A stretch of 64,000 bases of DNA, from the NCBI GenBank assembly GCA_024291935.2, contig CM044318.1:86959501-87023500 (forward strand), written 5' to 3'. The notes beneath the pieces were generated by a model. It worked only from the letters and a program-made list of their open reading frames with translations, made no database searches and had not been told where the DNA came from. Every line of letters starts with the position of its first letter. Position 1 is the first letter of the stretch. Position numbers and translations under genes: made by a program. The DNA is from Okapia johnstoni (Eukaryota; Chordata; Mammalia; Artiodactyla; Giraffidae). Positions 45,716 to 56,562 of the stretch are shown here, piece after piece.

Positions 45716-46010
45716 AGACATTTCCAGCAAACGAAACGAGAGATTCTATAGCCAACAGACTAGAAACATAAGGACAAGATTCGGAAGGAAGCTCTGAGCC
45801 TTAAAGGAAAGAGCAGCAGATGGGACCTTGGGTCTGCAGGCAGGAAGGAAGAGCATCATAATATAAATATGCAGTGAAAATATTTTTCTCTTTTCTTAAT
45901 TAGTTTGAAGATAAACAACTGTTCAAATTGCTAACGATGACTATCAGGTTTATAATTGATTGAAGTAAAATACCGACAACAGCAACAATCACTAAGGCTA
46001 AGCGGGAACA

Positions 46011-46429
46011 GAAACACGGGAGGTCTCCTGCTGTGGGATTCTTATGCTCCTTCCTTGTGACGTGTCATAACATCGGCTCACCGTTGATCACTAGTTATGG
46101 CTCCACATTAGATCCTTAGAGCAACAGCGCAGATTTAAAAAGACAGGCGTAGAATCGGAATACATAAAACGGAGCAGCAGAAAAATCATTGACTAATCCA
46201 AAGGAAGGCAGAGGGAGGAACAGAACGCAGGAGGGCTAAACGCGAGAAGCTAACAGAGCAGCAGACCTGAAGCCAAAAGCTGCCGAAGGCGCAGACGCTC
46301 ACAAGCGCCAAACAGAAGACTGAACCAGTCAGGATGCATTTTCTTCCAAAACACCACAGGATCCAGCCAAATCCTGTGAACCTGGACAGACTGTGAGGGA
46401 GAGAAAGGCAGCCGGCTGAGCACGGAGCC
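46011..46429. other. Single-copy DNA, no gene seen
   Basis: Mixed composition leading into the CpG-dense block. Nothing recognised. Confidence 0.4.
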
Positions 46430-47330
46430 CCTCACAGCGTCCCCACAAGAGTGAGGCTGGCCTCGGGCCGCGCTCCGGGGCGCCGAGGGTGTTTCCTAAA
46501 TGAAGGGAGGGCGAGTGCCAGGCTGGGCCCGCCCGGCCCCTGCGGCCCCTCCCGTGGGAGCCCCTGACCAAAACAGACGGCAGGAGGCGGCCTCTGCGGA
46601 CTGGGATGTCTCTGTTGATGTTCGTTGAACAGAAAGGCGTCCACCGCGCCAGCACCTCTAAGCAGCCACTTCCCTGGGCCACTGTACCCCAAGAGCCGCC
46701 CCAGCCGCCCTCATCTCCCCGGAGGGCCCCTCCTTCCGGCCCAGGAGCCTGCAGCCCGGAGACTTCCCCAGGGCCCGTGTGCCCGGCCTGAGCCAGAACG
46801 GGTACTCGGGAATCCCAGCTAAGGGGCTGGGGTCACGGGGCCACTGTGTGCTGAGAGCCGGGGGGTGGACAGCGCCCCTCCTGCTGGCCACAGGGGTCCC
46901 CAGAGCCAGGGTGAGCCACAGACCGGGGCGGCCCTGCCCCTCGAGAGCCGCCAAACCCCGTGACGACGCGGCTGCTGCGGAGGCCCGCCGCCAGCTGGCT
47001 CCCCGCGTCCCCCGCGCCGTCCCCTGTCGGCGATTTTGTCTTGATCACTGGAGCCAGGGAGTCATATAAAGACAGCGCGTGCGTTGATGGCCTTTCTCAA
47101 CCGAGGGAAACGCTCCGCTGTTACCGAGACTCGGCTGGGGGCAGAGACTGCAAGTGCAGAGAAGATAGTCCACCCGCCTCCACTTTCCGTTTGGCCCAGC
47201 CGTTCCGCCAGTTATTGGAGCCAAGGCGACAATTTCACAGTAACCGGGACACACGGGTGTCCATCACCCGGAATCCAATCTTATTCTTCTCCACGCTGCA
47301 GAGTGAGCGGACGGGCTTCAAACAGGGAAG
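46430..47330. promoter_or_regulatory. CpG-dense block with TATA-like motif, candidate promoter
   Basis: The GC-rich core has about 18 CpG in the ~118 bases from 46921 to 47038 (for example GTGACGACGCGGC, CCCCGCGTCC, GTCGGCGA). CpG-containing sequence continues to about 47300. A TATAAA lies at 47065-47070 in GTCATATAAAGACAGCGCG, which if used would place a plus-strand start about 25-30 bases downstream. No exon, splice donor or family-matching protein follows that I can support, so a noncoding or unrecognised transcript is equally possible. Confidence 0.32.
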
Positions 47331-50199
47331 GAAAAAAAAATTGCTGGGTCTTTTTCTGTAAATTGTCCAAGTATAAACTTCCTTTAAGAAAAACATCTGA
47401 TTCCAGCAAGCAAGCCAGCCTGTTTTAAACAGAGGCAAGTTCAAACCCTGAGTCTTCGAGCTGGGAGCCTTGAACACGTCCTCCCACGAGAACCCATTAG
47501 GGAGGAGCATGCTGGGGCAGAGCAGGGGCCTCGCCCCAGACACCCCCGGGGCTGCGTGGACCCAGGAGTGGCCCCCAGGCCCCTGCCCTCTCCCGGCCCA
47601 AACCCCAGGGTCCCGGCCGCCACGTTGGTTACAGGCAGGTGGGGCTATTCAGTCCTCCGCCCCCGGGGGCTGTGGGATGCTGCTGTCCACATCCCGCATC
47701 CGCAGGAATAGCTCTGAGTGTGTCCTGGTCCTGCCCACCGCCCTCCGAGGACTGCTGTCCAGGCCTGTCCTGCTGGCAGGGCTCTCAGACGCCTGTGGGG
47801 TAGCCCCTCTCCTAGAGCCTGCAGGCCTCACACTGACCCTGCTAACTGGGACCTGCCCTCCTCCCACCACAAGCCCCCCGTGGACGGCAGACCGGACAGA
47901 CCTGGCCGTCTGCTCTTGACACCCCCCACTCCATGCCCTCGGCCTTGACTCCGTCTCAACAGGACCATCCGAATGCCTGTGAGGTCTCTTGTCTTGGAGC
48001 CGCTTGCATCTCAAACTCAAAATGCCCAAGTGGACCTTTCTGTTTCCTCTGCACTCATCGCCCCCCAGCCCACAGGCGGGGTCCTGCCGCTCCCCCTGTG
48101 GTCACTCCTGGGGGTCCTGCATCTCTCAGGCTCCCTGCCGGCCCATCCAGGAACATCTGGCCCCTGCTCCCCGCTTCCTCCCCATGGAGCAGCCCCTCCT
48201 CTCTCCTCTGGGCCCGGCCTATGACCCAGGGCAGCAGCCCAGCCCCAGCCTCGTGTGATGGCCAAAAGCCCCCCACCAGCGCCCCTGCGGCCTGCCCCAG
48301 CTGTGCCGCCAGGCGGGGTCCTCCTCCCAGCCCACCATGACCTCATCCCTCAGAGCCTCTTCCTCCTCCAGCCCTGGGGGGACATGGCTCCCTGTGTCCT
48401 GTGGATGAGCGGCCTCGACTACAGTCCCTGGGCCTCCAGATCCGTGAGAATCCACCTCTGGCGCTTTAACCCTCAGCTTGTGGTCCTCGGTCACATCAGC
48501 TGCAAGGACCCGTCTGCCGCCCCTGGACTGAGTGTCTGCAGAGGCCGAGTGCAAACGCAGCCTTGGCTGCACCAGGGCCCCTCCTTCTCTGCGTCGTGTG
48601 AGTCCCCCTGCCCCCGCCCACCCTCTGGTCAGGTGCTGGGCTTGTGTGTCTCCCCCTCCAACCTGGGAGCCACCGAGGGCAAGGCGCCCACCAGGGCATC
48701 CCAGAGGACCCGGGGTGAGGGCGTCTTCCGGACCACGTCCTGCTATTACCACCACGAGGACCAGAGAGGGAGGCCCCAGCATCACAGTGTGGCCCACGGC
48801 TGAAAACCGGGGAGAAAAGACAGTCCCTGCCTCCCATCCACGCCACAGTGATGAAAGGGCAGCCTCATCAGGCCTGATCCCGCCACACGTAACGGGGGAG
48901 GAAAGGCAGCCCGTGAGAGTCGGATTCCCAGGAAAAGACGGCATTTGCACGTTATCAACGACAATTCAGAAACACTCCGAGGAGTTATCTTGGGGAATGA
49001 CATGAATAAATTTACTGCCTCAAAATACAGCCTTAGTTGTTCACTGCCGGTCGCTGCCCTCCGCAGCCTCGCACACGGCGGGCTGGAATCTCCACCAGCC
49101 CCGAGCTCCGGTTCGAGGTTGCCCAGTGAGTCAATGCCATGACCACTTTGTCTCACACGTGGAATTTATTGAGACCATCAGGATAGCGATTGCCTTTCAC
49201 AATCCGGTCAATGAAAACCCACCAGGAGAGACACGGTGTTTTAAAAAGTAATTGTTGAAATGAGCTTGATAGTTTTATTGCAAGAATATGTCACAACACG
49301 CTTCCAGGTGGAATTTTAGTTCAGTAACCGCAAACCATTATTCAGATGATTCATGGAGAAGCTAATGACAAACACTGTTGTCTTTTAAATAATCTAATAA
49401 AACAACTGTTTACATCGGGGAGGATACTGGCGGGTGTACACACAAAGTAATAGGTTCATTCACGGTGAGGAAATTAGTTAAATTCTGTCAAACTTTGTTT
49501 TTCTTTCTAAACATGATGCCAGTGGCATTATTTACCTCTACTCCTGGCTTCCCAGCTGGTTTGCTCACAACCTACAATCTGGGGCCAAACTACAGGCTGC
49601 AGCACAGACGCAGGCCCTGGCTTGGTGGAGCTGCTCCTGCTCCTGGTCTCATCTGGGCAGGTAGGCAGTCCTTCGGGTCTGACCTTCAGAACCAGCATCG
49701 TTTTCCTGGGGAGGTTCGGCTGTGGCGTCCTGGGTTCACCCATCAGGAACTCCTGCAGGGCAGTGCAGCCACAGATGGGCAGTGAGGGGCAGAGGGGGTT
49801 CAGGGACCCCATTTCCCAGCCTGGTCTGGAGCCAGGTGCCTGGAAGGGCCTGGAGTCAGGAGGCTGTCCACAATGGGGCCTGATCTTACTGTCGCTGGTG
49901 ACTTGTCCGCGCTTCATCCCACAGCCTCTTGGAGTCAGCCGCTTTTCTCTCACACCTCCTCCAGGGAGCTAATGTCTCCCCGGCCTGCCACAGGGTTGCT
50001 AGGAAACGCCATGAAACCAGGTGGCCACATGGACGCCCAGAGTCCAGGGTGGCGGCTCTTTGCTTCAGTGACAGCACCCCGCGCCCCTCACGGCCCGCTC
50101 TCCTGTGGGTGCAAACCTGCCCAGGTCACCCTGTCAGCTGGTTTTGCAAGACTGTAAACACCCCGGCACAGACAGGCCCGATAAGTGTTACAGAAAGAA
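47331..50199. other. GC-rich single-copy DNA, no gene seen
   Basis: 47450-48800 is very GC-rich with overlapping frames on both strands (up to 243 codons at 48219-48950 minus, 182 at 48255-48803 plus) that lack motifs. 49140-49520 is an AT-rich, repeat-poor block. Confidence 0.4.
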
Positions 50200-50720
50200 T
50201 AATGGGTGGGATTGGGGGTAGACGGCTGGCCCGGGGAAGGGGTCCAGACCGCCTCTGGGGGCGGAGCCTCTGGCTCCCGTGAGTCCCGTGTCCAGGCAGG
50301 GACAGCGGGCAGGCTCAGGACCCCCGGTCACGAGAAGAGGGAGGCGGCAGGGACGCCCAGGGCGCCTGCAGATGGGACGGCCCGTGCCCGGCTGGGCCGG
50401 CATTTACAAGATGAGCCTCCAGCCCGGGAGCTGCTGGCTCACCGCCCCCCGCACCCCCAGCCTGCCCCGTTCCTGCGCCTTGGCTTCCTCACCTGGAGGA
50501 GGTAACAGGGCGCTACCTGCTTCAAGGTGTGGCTGCAAGGACAGACAGGGACACGCACAACACAGCCAGGACGGGGCCTGCAACACGGAGGTCAGGCGTC
50601 AGCTCTACGGAGCACTTTCCTTCTAGGCAGCCCGCGAGCCCCCCGCCGCCCACCTCCGCTTAACCCACCCCCGCACCCGCCGAGCTCCCCCCGCCTGCTC
50701 TTCTCCGCCCTCCTTTCCAG
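50200..50720. promoter_or_regulatory. CpG-rich block
   Basis: GC-rich with frequent CpG (GACCGCCTC, GGGGGCGGAGCC, GGACGGCCCGTGCCCGG) up to about 50410, then a C-rich tract 50630-50710. Weaker as an island than 46430-47330. Composition is the only evidence. Confidence 0.25.
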
Positions 50721-51236
50721 GCGTTTACAGGGATGCGCTAGTGTCTGACGTTCATACGGCTTTATTTCGTTTGGATCCTTGAACGTGGAGCCCCACAGCC
50801 CCATTGTATTCCCGCCTCTGCTAGTCAGGAAGGCCTCCTGCATACAGCTGCCCCGCTGCTCCTCTGGCCCCATCCCAGGAGCTTGGTTTGTAGTTGTTCC
50901 TTCATTTCACCCAGCACTTATCTGACACAAGAAATATCTCTTATTTAAAATAAAGGAAAAAAAAACACGCTTGTAAACATGTTTCTTACGCCAGACACCT
51001 AAAATGGGATTATTTTTGCCTGAAATTGGACTGTTGAGAGCAGCGCGACAGGACAGAAAACGCTGCAGGAGGAGCGTGAGCAGGGAGATGGAGGCGGGAC
51101 GTGCTTGGTCAGGAGGGCCTGCTCCCCCGCCTCCTGCAAACCCATAAAATGTGCCGGAACCAGGCGGGACAGCAGTGTTCCTGTGTGCGAACAGACACCA
51201 GAAATAAGACTGAAAAAGTGCGTTAGCGACGGTGTG
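50721..51236. other. Single-copy DNA, no gene seen
   Basis: No recognised exon or repeat. Confidence 0.4.
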
Positions 51237-51358
51237 GGTGTCAGTCACTCAGTCGTGTCTGACTGGTTGCGACCCCATGGACTGCAGCCCTCCAGTCTCC
51301 TCTGTCCATGGGGTTCTCCAGGCAAGAGTACTGGAGTGGGTTGCCATTTCCTCCTCCA
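51237..51358 (-). mobile_element. Bov-A SINE fragment
   Basis: Reverse-strand Bov-A monomer: GTCACTCAGTCGTGTCTGAC ... CATGGACTGCAGCCC ... GAGTACTGGAGTGGGTTGCC. The tRNA-like head is absent, so it is 5' truncated or a monomer-type copy. Confidence 0.92.
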
Positions 51359-53430
51359 ATTAGCAATCGTAGTAAATATGAAACTAGATACATATATGTT
51401 TATATAAGTATGTTGTTTTTAATTACATAAAACTTAAAATTTCAAAATGTCAAATATGGATGATTTATTCAATATGTTTTGTTGTGTGAGTCAACTGTTA
51501 ACCATGAAAATATGAGTACATATTAATCTATGTAAGAAAAACACTCAGATATACTAAGAAGACTGTTTAAAGCTATACAATGTGATGTATTTTTTCCTCC
51601 TTTTCATAATGCTTAGAAGGGTTTAAACCAGACATTAGCAGTAATTATGGTGGGGGGATTCCTTACTCTCTTTGCTTCTGTATAAATTTTCAACATTAAA
51701 CTTGTGTCTCCTCTGTAGTTAAAAATAGTTTTAAATGAATAAGACCCAACTACTCAGGCTATAAAAGTTTACAGTAGGAAACACTCATATATAAGAAATA
51801 CTGTGATGTTGCACCAAAGTCTGTCTAGCTTTGCAACTACTTACAGCGCTGGTCTAGTGCATGATGTCTCTGGGGTTTTACTTTGTTTGGATCCTTGAGC
51901 AAAAGGGACAGAAATCATGAGACTCTAGGAATTCAAAACCACAGCAGAGCCATCTGCAGCCAAGTCCTAACCAGCATCAAAAAACTTCATCAAGGCTTTC
52001 AGTTAATAATTTCAAAAAAGCAGTCCTCATTGTTAAGAGGAAAAGGCTGTACGCACAGTGCACGCTCTGTTCTGGGGGCAGGAGAGGGTTGTTCCATGCG
52101 TGTGGGAGCACGTCTGTCTACACTGACACCACACAGCCTCCCTGACTCATAAAGCCGGGGGTCCCAATGCATCCACACGGCACCCTGCTCCAAGCCCACC
52201 CACAAGAATATCAGATGAGACTTCACCTCGTCCTGCTCGGGGGTCTCCACCAGGTCAGGACAGCCCCTCACTCTGGACAAGTTTTATCATGCATCCACAT
52301 AGATAAGACCCAAGAGCCCGCAGCCCAGGCTGCCCGCAGAGTGGCCCTAGAGGTGTAGGGCAGGGTCATCCTGCCCCTCAAAGATCTGGGACCCCTGCTC
52401 CTGAGGTGGCAGGGCTTGGGGGAAGTCCCTCCTGTACCAACCGGGAGCCTGCTCGACGTCCTCACTGGGCACAGCTGGCCCCTGTCACTCTGCCTCAAGC
52501 ATGAGGGAGGAGGAGCTGACGCTGCATCAGGGGGGTCTCTCTCCAACCCCAGGACTGTGGCAGGCAAGTGTGCAGCTCTAGAGAACAAGCTGGAAGGACT
52601 CAGCTCCTCCCTGAAGCCACACAGGGCAGGAGTGTCCCTGGGCACGCAAGAGCATTCTGCAAGAGTGAAAACAATTCTGTTATTAAAAACAATAACAGCA
52701 GCTTCTTCTTCTGAGAAATGGAAACTGCCCCCACGTCACTGAAGGCTCCAGGGCCACCATGAAAAACTGACTGATGTTTGGGCAAAGCGCTTGTGCTGAA
52801 AATGCCAAGCCGTGGTCATAATAAGACAGAAAGTGCCAACAGATATGTTCATTCATTCATTTAGCAAAGGTGTGAAGGTGCACCTGGTATCTGGAACTAG
52901 AATCTTCTGGCTCACTCAGACTTGTCTAAGGACACGCTCTCCTCTGCTGAATCCAAGTCAAGCATTGCTCCTGGGAAGGACCATGGGTTTTATTTTCCTG
53001 GAGGATGGAGATCTTGAGAAAGCGTGAACAACTTAACTGACTCCTTAGAAGCCTCACTGATTAATTGTTAACCTGTCACCCATCCTCAAGGTAGTCTGAA
53101 AATGATGCACAGGCCAACTGTAAGCTAATGAAAGCAAAGGAGTCAGGTTTGCAAAGAGGTGGAAACCCACAACACAGGATGACACAGGTACCCAGGAGGA
53201 GACGCAGCAGGCGCTCTTAAGTTACATGAACGAAAGTTATGAATGCTCCTTTTTCCCAGCAATTAAGACGGTGAAACACTACTGCTCTCTGCAATTTGCA
53301 ATTTTACCTACTTACCCCTAAAGCAGCATTCCATGTAAATGCATATTTAAAACAAAGCCCTCAACTGGGTGAGGAAGGGGCCACCTTATACACAGCCACA
53401 ATCTTTAAGGAATCGTCTTTAAGGAATCTT
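51359..53430. other. Single-copy DNA, no gene seen
   Basis: 51359-51860 is AT-rich. The rest is mixed. A 14-bp unit TCTTTAAGGAATCG is repeated about 2.4 times at 53402-53436. No exon recognised. Confidence 0.4.
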
Positions 53431-53443
53431 TAAGTCTCAGAAA

Positions 53444-53648
53444 ATGTTAGTTGCTCAGTCGTATCCGACTCTTTGCAACCCCCTGGGCTGTTCCACCAGG
53501 CTCCTCTGTCCACAGAACTCTCCAGGGAAGGACACTGGAGTGGGTAGCCATTCCCTTCCCCAGGGGATCTTCCAGACCCAAGGATCAAAGCCAGGTCTCC
53601 TGCATTGCAGGCAGATTTTTTATAGTCTGAGCAACCAGGGAAGCCCCG
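53444..53648 (-). mobile_element. Bov-tA SINE
   Basis: Reverse Bov-tA, full length: tail GTTGCTCAGTCGTATCCGAC at the left, TCTCCTGCATTGCAGG, head ACCAGGGAAGCCC at the right. Flanking TAAGTCTCA(G)AAAA at 53431-53443 and 53649-53660 is a near-perfect TSD. Confidence 0.94.
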
Positions 53649-53660
53649 TAAGTCTCAAAA

Positions 53661-56422
53661 GGGGACAATTGAGTAAACAAGATGCGTGTGGAGGCAGAAT
53701 ACAGTGATCTAAGAACAAAGAACAAAATTAAGGATTGGCGGTGCGGGGCACTGACGCTGAGACACCGAGGTCTCCCGAGGTGGACCCTGCCACCTGCTAC
53801 TCTCTAAGACAAACGCAGACTAAACATTTCCGTTTGTGCAGCCGGAGTATTTATCACAGGAAACACAGAGGTCGGTGATGGGTCATCCTGAACTGGATGA
53901 TTTCACATGAAGGAATGTCTCACGTTTTGTATACAGAGGAAAGAAGGTAAAGCAAAAGCAGATGGCAAAACCATTTAACATCTTTTAGCATTAAAGATTC
54001 TTGAATCTTGCCTTGATGTGGAGAAGAATGTGTCAGTTAAGGTGGCCAGTGTGTGCCAGGGGACACAGAAAAATCCTGGTTCTAGAACACTGTGAAGCGC
54101 CACTTGGCTCCCAAGCTGTGTGCTTTTAAAAACAGCACATAAATGATTTCAGAAGTTTCGCTGCTTAAAAAAAAGTGTCATGTCATTTTCTATAACGAGC
54201 AGAGGGGAACTCAGAACCGTTGAAGGGAGCCCACGAAATAATGCTGAAGGCCAAAGAATGCTGCAAATGCGATGCTTTTGGAGTGCGGGAGGAGTAGAAA
54301 AGGAGCAATTTCATCCCAAGGCCTCCATGTGCTGACTCTGGAAATGTCTGCTCTGCAAATTGCTGTGGACAAAGGCGGTGGTCTTGCTGTCACTCAGCTT
54401 CAGCCGACCAGCCCCTTCACGGTAAGCTGCTGAAACAGCCCAGTAGCGGGCAGCTTGGTGAGCTGGGAGAGGGGAGAATTCGGAGTCCCGGAGGGCACAG
54501 GTGCCTTGGAGGTGCCGGTGGCAGATTGCATCTATCTGCCATCCTGCACACATGTGCAACAAGGCAGAAAGGGCAAGCCGCACCTCGCTGCCCTCTCCTG
54601 AGAGACAGCCCACTTGCCAGTCCTTCCGTCCAGCTGCCTCAGTCCATGAATGCACGTGACTTTCCAGGTGGCTCCAGGAAATGAGAGCGAATTCAGCCTG
54701 GGCAGCACCCACCATCAGGACCTGAGCCCCAGGCGGCCCTATCGCGGCCGGCGGGCCAGGCGTGGAGCAGGGCACTAGCTGTGATGTCCTGACAAATGGT
54801 CTCACCTTCTCTGCACACCTGTGATCTCAGGGGATGAGAGAGGCAGACAGACAGACAGAGGCAGGCAGGGCCCACGGCAAGCGGCCGGGGCCTCTGTCCC
54901 CTGTCATGTGGGCCCTCCCACAAGCCCCAGAGCTCCCTAGAGGCTAGCCGGACAGGTGAGATTCTGCTGGTTTACTTCCATCAGCTCCACACATCTTAGA
55001 ACCCGCTGAAGACTCCATAAGGAAAGCTGCTTTCTGGCGGTTCGATTGTCAGTATCTGTCTTGTGAGGAATTCCCAGTGGGGAATAAAAGTATGAAACTT
55101 GAAAACTTGCAGACATCACATTTGAAATGCAAGCAGTGAGTTATGGGCTTGGAACTAATAAGCCCGCAATAAACGTGGCCCTGGATCCGGCGGAAATGAC
55201 ACGGAACGTGCCACAAAGCATAAGAAGTCTCTTTTCGAGTCAAAGGCTGACAGTTCCCATAAAATTCAATACTTGAAAACAATACCAATGCCAATCATAA
55301 CCGAGAGCCTGACAAGCCCTCAGCAGAAAAAGCCTTTTCTTTTCTGTGGAGGAGAAACTCAAAGCGAGCAGAATTCGCCAAGAGCCCCAGTCACCCCAAA
55401 TGTGTGTGATAAGAGATCGCGGGGCCGGCGCAGAGCCCGCTCACTCCTGAGTCCCAGCTCAGACGTCCCGTGTTCTTCAGGAATCTTCCCCTGCACACTC
55501 CCGGCAACCTCAGTTTCCACCTGTGTGTAAACCAGAGCTCATCCTCGCCGAATACCACGACCCCGGACGTTTCCCCCCCCCAACGCACCCCACCTCTCCC
55601 AGCCCGGGATCGTGAGCACTTTCTCCCACTAGTGAACCCGCCCGCCTCCACTCCCTCGCCCCACCGCCCGCCTCTCATCTGAAAGTGGCCCCTGTGCCCC
55701 TGTCGGGACCTGGCACCCCCCACCCCATCCGTTTAGCCGGGTCCTCCCTCCAGCATCGAGAAGACGGTGGCCCTGTCCCCGCCAGAAGCGGTACACCCAC
55801 CACCAAACTCTGCTTCATAACCTCGCTAACTGAAAAGATAAAAGACCTTATGCAGCTCTTGCAAAAATTATTATCGCAAGGGTGTCGACCGGTAAAAGCA
55901 TTATTGTTCTAGCTGTAATAGATCGGAACTTAGAAGACTTTTGAAAATCCTTTAAACTGACCAAAAGTGGGTTGGCTCCTGGGGCGTCTGGAGGCCTGAG
56001 GCCTGAGGGTTAGGACAACAAATGATTCAAAACAGAATTAGGGGCACAGCTGTCTTTTCACAGAAGGAAAAGGGCGTCTTCGGTGACGGGAAAAAGTGGC
56101 TCCCAGCGGGGAACGACTCGCTCAGACGTGCCCACCCCTCCCCGGGAGCCCTGGCCTGAGGGAGGGGTGCCCCGAGCCGAGTCAGGGCTTGCAGGCCCCT
56201 GGGGGCAGCCCAGCGAAGCGTCAAGGTGCGGCAGTGGCCGTGAGCAGGAGCCGGAGGGGGCTTTCGGCTCTCTGAGGACAGACGCGGGGAGGGCTCTGGT
56301 CCTCGGCCTGAGTCATGATGGGTGGGAGGCACTGGGGTCTCCACTGGACCCGTGCCCTGGTGGTCAGGCCTCTCTCCTGGCCCCCTTAGCCTCACTGTGA
56401 GACAGTCCTGCCTGGTCCACTG
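53661..56422. other. Single-copy DNA, no gene seen
   Basis: Contains a short (CAGA)n stretch near 54843-54862 and a C-rich segment with a run of C at about 55568-55577. GC-rich 55400-55780 and 56090-56390. No exon recognised. Confidence 0.4.
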
Positions 56423-56562
56423 TCCAGTTCAGTCACTCAGTCGTGTCTGACTCTTTGCAACCCCACTGACCACAGCACGCCAGGCCTCCCTGTCCATCAC
56501 CAACTCCCGGAATTTATTCAAACTCATTCAGTGATGCCATCCAGCCATCTCATCCTCTGGTC
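56423..56562 (-). mobile_element. BovB LINE, short 3' end
   Basis: Reverse BovB tail: CAGTTCAGTCACTCAGTCGTG ... CCAGGCCTCCCTGTCCATC ... CATCCAGCCATCTCATCCTC, ending near 56562 where similarity stops. It has a small internal deletion around the CATTCAGTGATGCC segment. Confidence 0.92.

Larger units (their letters stand above)
44341..46010 (+). mobile_element. Old L1, 5'/ORF1-region fragment
   Basis: A diverged L1 with landmarks in order: AACAATGTCCAGAATCAAAT, CAAATTTGATGAAAATA, CACAAATTCAAGGAGC, ATAAATTCAGAGGAAACC, AGTCAGAGAAAAATACGCAT, TTAGAATTCTATGTTCAG, TTAAAGGAAAGAGCAGCAG. It lacks a usable frame. A short BovB tail is inserted at 45323-45419, and a purine-rich expansion occurs near 45640-45715. 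Confidence 0.5.

Noticed and set aside
48219..48950. A 243-codon minus-strand frame and its overlapping plus-strand frames
   Set aside because: They lie in very GC-rich DNA where stops are rare, overlap on both strands, have Pro/Gly/Arg-rich composition and show no family motif or splice structure.
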